NCBI RefSeq assembly: GCF_010729305.1 | Contig: NZ_AP022574.1 | Coordinates: forward strand, 1,178,001 to 1,242,000 | Source of the DNA: Mycolicibacterium psychrotolerans | Lineage (GTDB): Bacteria > Actinomycetota > Actinomycetes > Mycobacteriales > Mycobacteriaceae | Length of the DNA stretch: 64,000 nt | Direction of reading: 5' to 3' | Shown here: in pieces, positions 48,422 to 60,210 of the stretch | How positions within the stretch are numbered: position 1 is the stretch's first letter | Layout of the letters: the number at the start of each line of letters is the position of its first letter | Program-made: the position numbers and the translations under genes | Notes under the pieces: generated by a model | Told to the model about the DNA's origin: nothing | Seen by the model: only the letters and a program-made list of their open reading frames with translations | The model's database searches: none

Positions 48422-49387
48422 TCAGGCGCCGGATCCCACCGCCGCCTCGGCTGCGCCCAGGCCGGCTTGGACCGGGGCTGCAGCGGCGCCCGCGGCATCG
48501 GCCGCCGCGGCGGGTGCGGCGGCGGCTGCCGCGGCGGGCGGCTTGACCGCCGACATGATCGCGGGCATCAGCACGCCCTTGAGCAGGTCGATCGCCTCGC
48601 CGGCGCCGAGTGAGTTGGCCGCGCTGCTCAGATCGCCGAGCAGTCCGCCGCTGCTGGTCGCCACCGGCTGGGTGGCGGCGAGCGACGGGTCGCCGAGAAT
48701 CGGATAGGCGCCCAGGGCGGGATCCAGCCCGACCGGTGCCGAGATCGGCACCTCGCCGGCGGCTGGCAACCCGGCCGTCGAGATCGGGGCGGCACCCAGC
48801 ACCGGGTCGGTCAGCGCGGGCGGCGTGCTCAAGCCCGGCGTGGTCAGGCCCGGTGTGGTCAGGCTGGGTGTCGTCAGGCCCGGCGTGGTCAGGCTCGGTG
48901 TCGTGAGGCCGGGGGTGGTGAGGCTCGGCGTGGTCAGACCGGGGGTGGTCAGGCTCGGCGTGGTCAGGCCGGGGGCCGTCAGCGCCGGGTCGGTGAGCGA
49001 CGGCGTCGCGCCGACGGGGCTGGTCAGGGCGGGATTGGCGAGACCGGGGTCGGTCAGCGACGGCGCACCCAGGCCGGCGGTGCCAAGGCCGGGGGCGCCC
49101 AGGCCGGGGGACAGGGTCGTCGGCGATGACGCCCCGGTCCCGGTGAGCAGACCGGTGGGCAACGGCGGCAGATTGATCCCGAACTGCGAAAGGCCCTGCG
49201 ACAGAGCATTGATCAATTCGCCGGGGAGGTCGGTGATGGTGGCGGCCTGGCGGAACTCGCGGTGCTGCGGCTCCTGGGTCGGGCCGGTCAGCTGGGAGGC
49301 GGCGACAACTGCAACGGGACCCGCGACGGCCAGAGCGGCGACTGTGCTCAGGGCTGTCGAGAGCCGGCGGCGACGTCGGTTCGGCAC
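48422..49387 (-). CDS. erp: Exported repetitive protein Erp (PirG)
   Basis: This 321-residue surface protein has a signal sequence (NRRRRRLSTALSTVAALAVAG). A conserved N-terminal block follows (FRQAATITDLPGELINALSQ, GLSQFGINLPP). A central repeat region is at residues 139-188, and a C-terminal domain with AIDLLKGVLMPAIMSAV and an Ala-rich end completes it. It matches the Erp of M. tuberculosis as I recall, where it affects cell wall integrity and virulence. GTG 49387 has a GAGGAG ribosome site. It is divergent from glf. Confidence 0.93.
   Translation of the reverse strand: MPNRRRRRLSTALSTVAALAVAGPVAVVAASQLTGPTQEPQHREFRQAATITDLPGELINALSQGLSQFGINLPPLPTGLLTGTGASSPTTLSPGLGAPGLGTAGLGAPSLTDPGLANPALTSPVGATPSLTDPALTAPGLTTPSLTTPGLTTPSLTTPGLTTPSLTTPGLTTPSLTTPGLTTPGLSTPPALTDPVLGAAPISTAGLPAAGEVPISAPVGLDPALGAYPILGDPSLAATQPVATSSGGLLGDLSSAANSLGAGEAIDLLKGVLMPAIMSAVKPPAAAAAAAPAAAADAAGAAAAPVQAGLGAAEAAVGSGA
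48824..48973 (-). repeat. Pentapeptide tandem repeat in Erp
   Basis: Ten 15-base units encode alternating PGLTT and PSLTT (residues 139-188, the last PGLST). The DNA period of 30 bases makes copy-number change in frame easy. M. tuberculosis Erp carries PGLTS repeats, so copy number and unit differ by species. Confidence 0.9.
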
Positions 49388-49545
49388 GGAAGTCTCCTCA
49401 ATACATGGACTACAGGCGGTAGAGCGCGGAAATTCGTTGTACGCGTTTGATGGTACTGATGTGACTGGTGAGACCAGAGTGACGATATGGAATCGTGAGC
49501 TAATCGCGACCTGCGCCGCTGCGCCAACTCGGGCTCGGCACCTGA

Positions 49546-50790
<1,245 letters not shown>

Positions 50791-50792
50791 CT

Positions 50793-52727
50793 ATGAGTGA
50801 CATCCCGTCCGGCGCGCTCGAGGCCGGACAGTCACAGGCGGTGAGCCCCCTGGCCCGCGTGATCCTGCCGCGGCCGGGTGAGCCGCTCGACGTCCGCAAG
50901 CTCTACATCTCCGAATCCGAGACCAACGCCCGGCGCGCGCACGCCCCCACCCGCACCACGCTGGAGATCGGCGCGGAGTCGGAGGTGTCGTTCGCGACCT
51001 ATTTCAACGCTTTCCCGGCCAGCTACTGGCGGCGCTGGTCTGTCCTGGACGCCGTGGTGCTGCGGGTCGAGCTGACCGGCAGCGCGCGCGTCGACGTCTA
51101 CCGCTCGAAGGCCACCGGTGCCCGGATCACGGTCGGCGGGGCGCCGGTGGTCAGCGACTCCGAAGACGAGCCGGCCGTGCTCGAGTTCGAAGTCGACCTG
51201 ACCCCGTTCGAGGACGGCGGCTGGATCTGGTTCGACATCACCACCGACGCGCGCTCGACGCTGCACCACGCCGGCTGGTACGCACCGATCCCCGCTCCGG
51301 GACGCGCCAACGTCGCCGTGGGCATCCCGACGTTCAACCGGCCGTCGGACTGCGTCAACGCGCTGGCGGCACTGACCTCCGACCCGTTGGTCGACGAGGT
51401 GATCAGCGCGGTGATCGTCTCCGACCAGGGCACCAAGAAGGCGAAGGACCATCCGGGCTTCGAGGCTGCGGCCGCCGCGCTCGGCAACCGGCTCTCGGTG
51501 CACGATCAGCCCAACCTCGGCGGCTCCGGCGGCTACAGCCGGGTGATGTACGAGGCGCTGAAGAACACCGACTGCGAACAGATCCTGTTCATGGACGACG
51601 ACATCCGCATCGAGCCGGACTCGATTCTGCGGGCGCTGGCGATGAACCGTTTCGCGAAGGTGCCCACGCTCGTCGGCGGCCAGATGCTCAACCTGCAGGA
51701 GCCCAGCCATCTGCACGTGATGGGCGAGATGGTCGACTCCGAGAACTTCATGTGGACCGGTGCGGTCAACACCGAGTACGACCACAACTTCGCCAAGTAC
51801 CCGCTCAACGACGAGGACGAGTACCGCAGCCAGCTGCTGCACCGGCGCATCGACGTCGACTACAACGGCTGGTGGATGTGCATGATCCCGCGGCAGGTGG
51901 CCGAGGAGCTCGGTCAGCCGCTGCCGCTGTTCATCAAGTGGGACGACGCCGACTACGGCCTGCGGGCCGGGGAGCACGGCTACCCGACGGTGACGCTGCC
52001 GGGCGCGGCGATCTGGCACATGGCCTGGAGCGACAAGGATGACGCGATCGACTGGCAGGCGTACTTCCACCTGCGCAACCGGCTGATCGTGGCGGCGCTG
52101 CACTGGGACGGCAACGTGCGCGGGCTGCTCCGCAGCCACCTCAAGGCCACCCTGAAACACCTTCTCTGCCTTGAGTATTCGACGGTAGCGATCCAGAACA
52201 AGGCGATGGACGACTTCCTCGCCGGGCCGGAGAACCTGTTCTCGATCCTCGAGTCGGCGCTGCCCGACGTGCGCGCGATGCGCGCGCAGTACCCCGACGC
52301 CGTGGTACTGCCCAGCGCGACCGCGCTGCCGACGCCGTCGGACAAGCGCTGGCGCAAGAAGGTGGAGATCCCCACCAACCCGGTGTCGATCTCGCTTCGC
52401 CTGGGCCGCGGCGTCGTGCACCAGCTCAAGGCGCACGATCCCGAGCACCACCGCCGCCCGCAGGTCAACGTGGCCACCCAGGACGCCCGCTGGTTCTCGC
52501 TGTGCAACGTCGACGGTGTCACGGTGACCACCGCCGACGGCCGCGGTGTGGTCTACCGCCAGCGTGACCGCGAGCAGATGTTCCAGCTGCTGCGCGAATC
52601 GCTGAAGCGTCAGGCACTGCTGGCGCGCAAGTTCAACCGGATGCGCAAGGTGTACCGCGCCGCGCTGCCGATGCTGACCAGCACGCAGAAGTGGGAGACC
52701 GTCCTGCTCGAGAGTTCCCATGCCTGA
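50793..52727 (+). CDS. glfT2: Galactofuranosyltransferase GlfT2
   Basis: This 644-residue GT2 enzyme polymerises galactofuranose in the arabinogalactan. An N-terminal beta-sandwich (residues 1-165) precedes the GT-A domain with ILFMDDDIRIEPDS (metal DxD) near residue 270. The catalytic WDDADYGLRAGEHG and WHMAWSDKDD follow, and then helical C-terminal domains. It starts 2 bases after glf and overlaps the next gene by 8. Confidence 0.97.
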   Translation: MSDIPSGALEAGQSQAVSPLARVILPRPGEPLDVRKLYISESETNARRAHAPTRTTLEIGAESEVSFATYFNAFPASYWRRWSVLDAVVLRVELTGSARVDVYRSKATGARITVGGAPVVSDSEDEPAVLEFEVDLTPFEDGGWIWFDITTDARSTLHHAGWYAPIPAPGRANVAVGIPTFNRPSDCVNALAALTSDPLVDEVISAVIVSDQGTKKAKDHPGFEAAAAALGNRLSVHDQPNLGGSGGYSRVMYEALKNTDCEQILFMDDDIRIEPDSILRALAMNRFAKVPTLVGGQMLNLQEPSHLHVMGEMVDSENFMWTGAVNTEYDHNFAKYPLNDEDEYRSQLLHRRIDVDYNGWWMCMIPRQVAEELGQPLPLFIKWDDADYGLRAGEHGYPTVTLPGAAIWHMAWSDKDDAIDWQAYFHLRNRLIVAALHWDGNVRGLLRSHLKATLKHLLCLEYSTVAIQNKAMDDFLAGPENLFSILESALPDVRAMRAQYPDAVVLPSATALPTPSDKRWRKKVEIPTNPVSISLRLGRGVVHQLKAHDPEHHRRPQVNVATQDARWFSLCNVDGVTVTTADGRGVVYRQRDREQMFQLLRESLKRQALLARKFNRMRKVYRAALPMLTSTQKWETVLLESSHA

Positions 52728-53247
52728 CAGCCCGCGCGGCGAGGACGCCGTGCTGGTGGCCGTCCAGTCGGCGGTGGCCGACCGGCCGGGCGTGCTGCCG
52801 CTGGCGCGCGCGATGTCGCACTTCGGCGAGCACAGCATCGGCTGGCTCGCCGTCGCCGCGCTGGGAGCGCTGCTGGCGCCCGCCCGGCGCCGCGAGTACC
52901 TGACCGCCGGCGTTGGCGCTTTCGCCGCCCACGCCGCCGCGGTGATCATCAAACGGGTGGTGCGCCGCGAGCGCCCGCACCATCCGGCCATCGCGGTCAA
53001 CGTCGGCACCCCGAGCCGGCTGAGCTTCCCCTCGGCGCACGCGACGTCCACCACCGCCGCGGCCGTGCTGCTGGCCCGGCCCACCGGGCTGCCGCTGCCC
53101 GCGCTGCTGGTGCCCCCGATGGCGTTGTCGCGCATGGTGCTCGGCGTGCACTATCCGAGCGACGTGCTCACCGGGGTGGCTGTCGGGGCGATCGTTGCCA
53201 ACGTGGTCGGCAGGGTGGCCGACGGGGTCGAAGGAGCGACACGATGA
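52720..53247 (+). CDS. Decaprenylphosphoryl-5-phosphoribose phosphatase (PAP2 family, Rv3807-type)
   Basis: This 175-residue membrane phosphatase has the PAP2 signature: KRVVRRERP near residue 80, FPSAHATST near 105, and SRMVLGVHYPSD near 140. It is expected to remove the 5-phosphate in decaprenylphosphoryl-arabinose synthesis. ATG 52720 overlaps glfT2, and its stop overlaps ubiA (ATGA). Position and length match Rv3807c. Confidence 0.9.
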   Translation: MPDSPRGEDAVLVAVQSAVADRPGVLPLARAMSHFGEHSIGWLAVAALGALLAPARRREYLTAGVGAFAAHAAAVIIKRVVRRERPHHPAIAVNVGTPSRLSFPSAHATSTTAAAVLLARPTGLPLPALLVPPMALSRMVLGVHYPSDVLTGVAVGAIVANVVGRVADGVEGATR

Positions 53248-54182
53248 GCGCATCCCAGGTGGGCCAGCAGACGGGCTCGTCGTCGGCCGGGCCGCCCAAG
53301 AGTCTTCCCGCCGGCATCGTCAAGGCGTTGCGTCCGCGGCAGTGGGTCAAGAACGTCCTGGTGTTCGCCGCGCCGCTGGCCGCCCTCGGTGACGACCGCT
53401 ACGCCTACGACTACCGCGACGTCCTCATCCGGGTGTCGATCGCGTTCGTGGTCTTCAGCCTGGCGGCGTCGTCGGTGTACCTGGTCAACGACGCCCGCGA
53501 CGTCGAGGCCGACCGGGCACATCCCACCAAGCGCTACCGGCCGATCGCCGCGGGTGTGGTCCCCGAGTGGCTGGCCTACACCCTGGCCGTGGTGCTCGGC
53601 GTTGCGTCCCTGGCGATCTCGTGGCTCGTCACTCCCAACCTGGCGCTGGTGATGGCGGTGTACATCGGGATCCAGCTGGCCTACTGCTTCGGTCTCAAAC
53701 ACCAGGCCGTCATCGACATCTGCATCGTGTCGTCGGGGTTCCTGATCCGCGCGATCGCCGGTGGTGTGGCCGCCGACGTGCCGCTGTCGCAATGGTTCCT
53801 GCTGATGATGGCGTTCGGCTCGCTGTTCATGGCGGCCGGCAAACGCTACGCCGAACTGCAGCTGGCCGAACGGACCGGCGCCAAGATCCGCAAGTCCCTG
53901 GAGAGCTACACCAGCTCGTACCTGCGCTTCGTGTGGACGCTGTCGGCGACCGCGCTGGTGCTCTGCTACGGGCTCTGGGCCTTCGAGCGCGACGCGATGG
54001 GCGACACCTCCTGGTTCGTGGTGTCGATGGTGCCGTTCGTGATCGCGATCCTGCGCTACGCGGTCGACGTCGACGGCGGGCTGGCCGGCGAGCCCGAGGA
54101 GATCGCGTTGAAGGACCGGGTGCTGCAACTGCTCGCGGTGGCGTGGATCGGAACCGTCGGTGCCGCAATCTTCCTCAGCTGA
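53244..54182 (+). CDS. ubiA: Decaprenyl-phosphate phosphoribosyltransferase (UbiA family)
   Basis: This 312-residue polytopic prenyltransferase makes decaprenylphosphoryl-5-phosphoribose from PRPP, the first step to the arabinose donor. The first Asp motif is NDARDVEADRAHPTKRYRP near residue 77, with about nine membrane helices. The second Asp-rich loop, DVDGGLAGEPEE, is near residue 275. It overlaps aftB by 23 bases. Confidence 0.93.
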   Translation: MSASQVGQQTGSSSAGPPKSLPAGIVKALRPRQWVKNVLVFAAPLAALGDDRYAYDYRDVLIRVSIAFVVFSLAASSVYLVNDARDVEADRAHPTKRYRPIAAGVVPEWLAYTLAVVLGVASLAISWLVTPNLALVMAVYIGIQLAYCFGLKHQAVIDICIVSSGFLIRAIAGGVAADVPLSQWFLLMMAFGSLFMAAGKRYAELQLAERTGAKIRKSLESYTSSYLRFVWTLSATALVLCYGLWAFERDAMGDTSWFVVSMVPFVIAILRYAVDVDGGLAGEPEEIALKDRVLQLLAVAWIGTVGAAIFLS

Positions 54183-56175
54183 CCGGCTGAGCCGCCCGTT
54201 CACGGAGGCGGCGGCCACCCGGCTGAACCGGTGGCCCGCCTTCCCTTACCACGTGTGGGTGCGGGTCAGCCTGTGGGTGAGCGTGGTGTCGGTGGCCGTG
54301 CTGTTCGGCTGGGGCGCCTGGCAGCGCCGGTGGATCGCCGACGACGGCCTGATCGTGCTCCGTACGGTGCGAAACCTGTTGGCGGGCAACGGTCCGGTGT
54401 TCAACGCCGGCGAGCGGGTGGAGGCGAACACCTCGACCGTGTGGTCCTATCTGGTCACCCTCGGCGGGTTCGTCTCTGGCTCGGCCCGGCTCGAGTACGT
54501 CGCGCTGGTGCTCGCCCTGGTGCTCAGCGTGCTCGGCGTGGTGCTGGTGATGTTCGGCACCGCCCGGCTGTACGCCCCCGGCCTGACCGGCAGGCGCGCG
54601 GTCTTCCTGCCTGCGGGTGCACTGGTCTACATCGCGATCCCGCCGGCACGCGACTTCGCCACCTCCGGACTCGAAAACGGTTTGGTGCTGGCCTATCTGG
54701 GCTTGCTGTGGTGGATGATGGTGTGCTGGTCGCAAGGTTTGCGCCGGCCCGACGGTGAACGCACGTCGCGCGGATTCGACGCGACGCTGGCGGTGGTCGC
54801 GGGCCTGTCGGTGCTGGTGCGTCCCGAGCTCGCGCTGATCGGCGGCCTCGCGCTGGTGATGATGCTCGTCGCGGCACCCACCTGGCGCCGGCGGCTGACG
54901 CTCGTCGTCGCGGGCGGCCTCATCCCGGTGGCGTACCAGATCTTCCGGATGGGCTACTACGGCTTGCTGGTACCCGGCACCGCGCTGGCCAAGGACGCGT
55001 CGGGCGCCAAGTGGAATCAGGGGCTGGTCTATCTCGCCAACTTCAATCAGCCGTACCTGCTGTGGGCGCCCGCGGTCCTGCTGATCGGGCTCGGTCTGAT
55101 GGTGCTGTTGCTGCGTGGGCGCCCGTCCTGGGGCGACCGCCGCGCCCGCAAGCAGTCCGGCCGGCTCGCACGCACAGTGCAGAGCCCGCCGGCGGCCGTG
55201 GCGTTCATCCTGATCTCGGGGCTGCTGCAGGCGGTGTACTGGATCCGGCAGGGCGGCGACTTCATGCACGGCCGGGTGTTGCTGACCCCGCTGTTCTGCC
55301 TTCTGGCGCCGGTCGCGGTGATCCCGCTGATGCTGCCGGACCGGTCCCGGATGGCGCGCGGCGCCGGTTACCTCTATGCCGGGGCCACCGCGGTGCTGTG
55401 GCTGGCCGTGGCGGGCTGGGCGCTGTGGGCGGCCAACTCGCCCGGGATGGGCGCCGACGCCACCCGCGTCACCTACACCGGCATCGTCGACGAGCGCCGG
55501 TTCTACTCTCAGGCGACGGGGCACGCGCACCCGCTGACCGCGGCCGACTACCTCGACTATCCGCGGATGCGGGCCGTGCTCACCGCGATCGAGAACACGC
55601 CTGACGGGGCGCTGCTGCTGCCGGCGGGCGACTACGACCGGTGGGACGTGATTCCGGCGCTCCCGCCGCCGCCGGACGTGCGCGCCGCCATGAAGAGGGA
55701 AGCCGGCGGGTACGTCGGCCCGCACACCGTGTTCTTCACCAACCTCGGCATGCTCGGCATGAACGTCGGGCTGGATGTGCGGGTGATCGACCAGATCGGT
55801 CTGGCCAACCCGCTGGCCGCTCACACCGCGCGGCTCACCGACGGCCGCATCGGCCACGACAAGAACCTGTTCCCGGACTGGGCGGTGGCCGAGGGGCCGT
55901 TCCTCAAGGAGCGCCCGTGGATTCCGCAGTATCTGGACGAGGAATGGATCCGGCAGGCCGAGGCCGCGCTGAAGTGCCCGGAGACCGACGAGGTGCTCGA
56001 GGCGATCCGCGCGCCGATGGGATTCCGGCGCTTCCTGTCCAATGTGGTGCACGCCGCGGAGTACACCCGCTACCGCATCGACCGGGTGCCGCTGTATGAG
56101 CTTGCGCGGTGCGGTCTTCCGGTCCCCGAGCCGGTCGATCCGCCGTACACGGGACTGCCCCCGACCGGGCCGTGA
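54160..56175 (+). CDS. aftB: Arabinofuranosyltransferase AftB (GT-C)
   Basis: This membrane glycosyltransferase of about 671 residues adds terminal beta-1,2 arabinose to arabinan. Ten or more membrane helices follow a loop with IADDGLIVLRTVRNLLAGNG, the GT-C Asp motif near residue 60. The C-terminal third is periplasmic (GGYVGPHTVFFTNLGMLGM). GTG 54160 lies within ubiA; a later start is possible. It is about 40 residues longer than the M. tuberculosis protein as I recall it. Confidence 0.9.
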   Translation: MPQSSSADRLSRPFTEAAATRLNRWPAFPYHVWVRVSLWVSVVSVAVLFGWGAWQRRWIADDGLIVLRTVRNLLAGNGPVFNAGERVEANTSTVWSYLVTLGGFVSGSARLEYVALVLALVLSVLGVVLVMFGTARLYAPGLTGRRAVFLPAGALVYIAIPPARDFATSGLENGLVLAYLGLLWWMMVCWSQGLRRPDGERTSRGFDATLAVVAGLSVLVRPELALIGGLALVMMLVAAPTWRRRLTLVVAGGLIPVAYQIFRMGYYGLLVPGTALAKDASGAKWNQGLVYLANFNQPYLLWAPAVLLIGLGLMVLLLRGRPSWGDRRARKQSGRLARTVQSPPAAVAFILISGLLQAVYWIRQGGDFMHGRVLLTPLFCLLAPVAVIPLMLPDRSRMARGAGYLYAGATAVLWLAVAGWALWAANSPGMGADATRVTYTGIVDERRFYSQATGHAHPLTAADYLDYPRMRAVLTAIENTPDGALLLPAGDYDRWDVIPALPPPPDVRAAMKREAGGYVGPHTVFFTNLGMLGMNVGLDVRVIDQIGLANPLAAHTARLTDGRIGHDKNLFPDWAVAEGPFLKERPWIPQYLDEEWIRQAEAALKCPETDEVLEAIRAPMGFRRFLSNVVHAAEYTRYRIDRVPLYELARCGLPVPEPVDPPYTGLPPTGP

Positions 56176-56245
56176 GTAATTCGAATTCGCACCGGATTTG
56201 TTCAGGATTTGTTCCCCAGGAGGGTTTTCTGCTTTCGTAACGTAG

Positions 56246-57457
<1,212 letters not shown>

Positions 57458-57486
57458 CAGCAAACGACGCCAGACGGCGCGTTATT

Positions 57487-57524
57487 GACGGCGGTGATCC
57501 CCTACCCCGGGGGTCACCGCCGTC
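57487..57524 (+). terminator. Hairpin between fbpA and the MPT51 gene
   Basis: A 16-pair stem (57487-57502 against 57509-57524) with one G-T wobble and a 6-base loop lies 30 bases after the fbpA stop. It is strong (GACGGCGGTGA arm) but lacks a T tract. It may reduce read-through to the MPT51 gene. Confidence 0.65.
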
Positions 57525-57605
57525 AGTCGCTTCACGCCCGGGCGGTCGTGGTGATGTGATTCACTACCTTGCGGTAGGGGCTGAACTGGAGAAGAGGTGG
57601 GGTCG

Positions 57606-58520
57606 ATGCGTGCGGTGAATCGAACGGTGATGCGGACGGTCGCGGCGGCGGTGCTCGCGGTCGCGGCGATGTTCGCGGGGGTGGCTCCCCAGGCGCCCTG
57701 GTCGCCGTCGGCGCACGCGCAGGGCGTCGAGATGCTGATGGTGCCCTCGGCGGCGATGGGCCGCGCGATCCCGGTGGCCTTCCAGGGCGGCGGCCCGCAC
57801 GCGGTCGTGCTCCTCGACGCGTTCAACGGCGCGCCCGACGTCAGCAACTGGGTGACGGCCGGCAACGCGATGAACACCCTTGCCGGTAAGGGCATCTCGG
57901 TGGCCGCGCCGGCGGGTGGCGCGTGGAGCATGTACACCAACTGGGAGCAGGACGGCTCCAAGCAGTGGGAGACGTTCCTCGCCGACGAGCTGCCGAACTG
58001 GCTGGCCGCCAACAAGGGGCTGGCGCCCGGCGGGCACGGCATCGTCGGCGCCGCGATGGGCGGCACCGGCGCACTGACGATGGCGACGTTCCATCCCGAC
58101 CGCTACCGGTTCGCCGGCTCGCTGTCGGGCTTCCTGACCCCGTCCAACACCTACATGAACGGCGCGATCACCGCCGGGCTGGCGCAGTTCGGTGGCGTCG
58201 ACACCAGGAACATGTGGGGTCTGCCACAGTTGGGCCGCTGGAAGTGGCACGATCCGGACGTGCACGCACAGTTGTTGGTGGACAACAACACCCGGCTGTG
58301 GGTCTTCAGCCCGTCGACCACGACCTGCACCGACGTACCGGCGATGATCGGCTACTGCGACCAGGCGCAGGGCAGCAACCGCACGTTCTACCAGCACTAC
58401 CGCTCGATCGGCGGAGGTAACGGCCACTTCGACTTCCCGACCTCGGGCAATCACGACTGGGGCTCGTGGAGCGGGCAGTTGGCCGCCATGTCCGGGGAGC
58501 TGGTCACGACCATCCGGTAG
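57606..58520 (+). CDS. MPT51-type antigen 85 homolog without catalytic Ser
   Basis: This 304-residue secreted alpha/beta hydrolase fold (Rv3803c counterpart) has a signal peptide ending near SAHA. The nucleophile elbow reads VGAAMGGTGA instead of GLSMAG, so the catalytic Ser is replaced and mycolyltransfer is unlikely. It has a conserved WETFLADELPNWLAANKG block and probably binds ligands or the wall. ATG 57606 is preferred to GTG 57597. Confidence 0.9.
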   Translation: MRAVNRTVMRTVAAAVLAVAAMFAGVAPQAPWSPSAHAQGVEMLMVPSAAMGRAIPVAFQGGGPHAVVLLDAFNGAPDVSNWVTAGNAMNTLAGKGISVAAPAGGAWSMYTNWEQDGSKQWETFLADELPNWLAANKGLAPGGHGIVGAAMGGTGALTMATFHPDRYRFAGSLSGFLTPSNTYMNGAITAGLAQFGGVDTRNMWGLPQLGRWKWHDPDVHAQLLVDNNTRLWVFSPSTTTCTDVPAMIGYCDQAQGSNRTFYQHYRSIGGGNGHFDFPTSGNHDWGSWSGQLAAMSGELVTTIR

Positions 58521-58557
58521 TCCGGTACCCGGCGAAGCCACCGGTACCTTGGAGGAC

Positions 58558-59037
58558 GTGCAACACGGGTCACGTTCCGCGCGGGCGGGAGCAGCAGGGC
58601 TGTGCCTGCTCGTCGCCTCGTCGGCGTGGCTCACCGGGTGCACGGCCGGCGACGATGTGATCTCGGGCCTGAGCTCCGAGATCGAGCCGGCGCCGACGCA
58701 CGGTCAGGCAGGGGCGCAGCCGCCCGGGCCTGCTCAGCTGGGCGGGCAGTCCAACGCGCTGATGGTGACGCCCCGGCAGCGTGCCTACCTCGACGCGCTG
58801 CGCTCGGAGGGGGTGCGGCCCGCCAGCGACCTGTCGGCGCTGAGCATCGGCTCCTACGTCTGCCAGGCGCGTGCGGCCAAACAGCCCGATCAGGCGGTCT
58901 GGGATTTCGTCGCGCCGCTGGTGCGCAACGACGCCAGCGATCCGCGCTCCGACGGCGGTGCGGCTGAGCCATCGGCCTCGGAACTCCACGACGAGACCGC
59001 CGACTACATTCGCATCGCGACAGACCGACTCTGCTAG
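58558..59037 (+). CDS. DUF732-type lipoprotein
   Basis: This is a 159-residue lipoprotein with lipobox LTGC near residue 28. A DUF732-like helical domain follows ([40 protein letters not shown]). The two later cysteines could form a disulfide. GTG 58558 follows a close GGAGG. It sits between the MPT51 gene and the Rv3802-type esterase, where I recall no gene in M. tuberculosis. Function is unknown. Confidence 0.75.
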   Translation: MQHGSRSARAGAAGLCLLVASSAWLTGCTAGDDVISGLSSEIEPAPTHGQAGAQPPGPAQLGGQSNALMVTPRQRAYLDALRSEGVRPASDLSALSIGSYVCQARAAKQPDQAVWDFVAPLVRNDASDPRSDGGAAEPSASELHDETADYIRIATDRLC

Positions 59038-59051
59038 GAGCCTCCACATCC

Positions 59052-60062
59052 ATGGCCAAGACCAATCGGCGGAAACGCCACCGCTTGCTGGCGCTGTTCG
59101 CCGCCGGGGCGGTGGGCCTCGTCGTCGTGCTGATCGTGGCGGTCGTCATCGTCGTGCTGCGCAGGCCCGAGAGCCCGCCGACGGCCGTTCCCCCCACGGC
59201 CGTGCCGCCGACGGGGGTGCCGTCGACCCCGAGTAAGCCGCGCCCGGAGTTCCAGGACGCCAGCTGCCCGGACGTGCAGTTGATCTCGATACCCGGTACC
59301 TGGGAGTCCTCGGTTGCGCTGGATCCGTTCAACCCGGTGCAGTTCCCGGCGGCGCTGCTGCTCAATGTCACCAACCCGATCCGGGCCCAGTTCGGCACCG
59401 ACCGGGTGGAGGTGTTCACGGTTCCCTACACCGCGCAGTTCCACAATCCGCTGTCGGCCGACACACAGATGTCCTACAACGACAGCCGCGCCGAGGGCAC
59501 CCGGGCCGCGGTGCAGGCGATGACGGACATGAACAACCGCTGCCCGCTGACCAGTTATGTGCTGATCGGCTTCTCCCAGGGCGCGGTGATCGCGGGCGAC
59601 CTCGCCAGCGACATCGGCAACGGGCGCGGTCCCGTCGATCAGGACCTGGTGCTCGGGGTGACCCTGGTGGCCGACGGTCGCCGGCAGGACGGCGTCGGCC
59701 AGGACGTCGGACCGAACCCGGACGGCCAGGGTGCGGAGATCACGCTGCACGAGGTGCCGACGCTGTCGGCGCTGGGCCTGACGATGAGTGGGCCGCGGCC
59801 GGGCGGGTTCGGGGCGCTCAACGACCGCACCAACGAGATCTGCGCGCGCGGTGACCTGATCTGCGCGGCGCCGTCGTCGGCGTTCAACATCACCCAGCTG
59901 CCCAAGACGATCGAGGTGCTGAGCGGGGGCGCGGGACAGCCGGTGCACGCGTTGTATGCCACCCCGCAGTTCTGGAACATCGACGGCCAGCCGGCCACCG
60001 CGTGGACGCTGAATTGGGCGCAGGGTCTGATCGATAACGCACCGCGTCCGAAACATGGCTGA
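59052..60062 (+). CDS. Envelope cutinase-like esterase (Rv3802 counterpart)
   Basis: This 336-residue protein has one N-terminal membrane helix (residues 12-36) and a Pro-rich linker. A cutinase-like alpha/beta hydrolase domain follows, with the Ser nucleophile in [14 protein letters not shown] and the Asp/His region near CARGDLICA. In M. tuberculosis the homolog is an essential phospholipase/thioesterase linked to mycolate synthesis. It precedes fadD32. Confidence 0.92.
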   Translation: MAKTNRRKRHRLLALFAAGAVGLVVVLIVAVVIVVLRRPESPPTAVPPTAVPPTGVPSTPSKPRPEFQDASCPDVQLISIPGTWESSVALDPFNPVQFPAALLLNVTNPIRAQFGTDRVEVFTVPYTAQFHNPLSADTQMSYNDSRAEGTRAAVQAMTDMNNRCPLTSYVLIGFSQGAVIAGDLASDIGNGRGPVDQDLVLGVTLVADGRRQDGVGQDVGPNPDGQGAEITLHEVPTLSALGLTMSGPRPGGFGALNDRTNEICARGDLICAAPSSAFNITQLPKTIEVLSGGAGQPVHALYATPQFWNIDGQPATAWTLNWAQGLIDNAPRPKHG

Positions 60063-60210
60063 CACGTGACCCGAAGGATTTGGCCCGCGTGTGGCCGTCC
60101 CCTAACATTAAGGGAAATCTAAGAGCGTTCGACGCGGCTGAAGGGCGGGGAGCCGTGGCCCCGGTACGATCTTCGGGGCTTGGGATCTATCCCATGTGAT
60201 TGGAGTTGAG

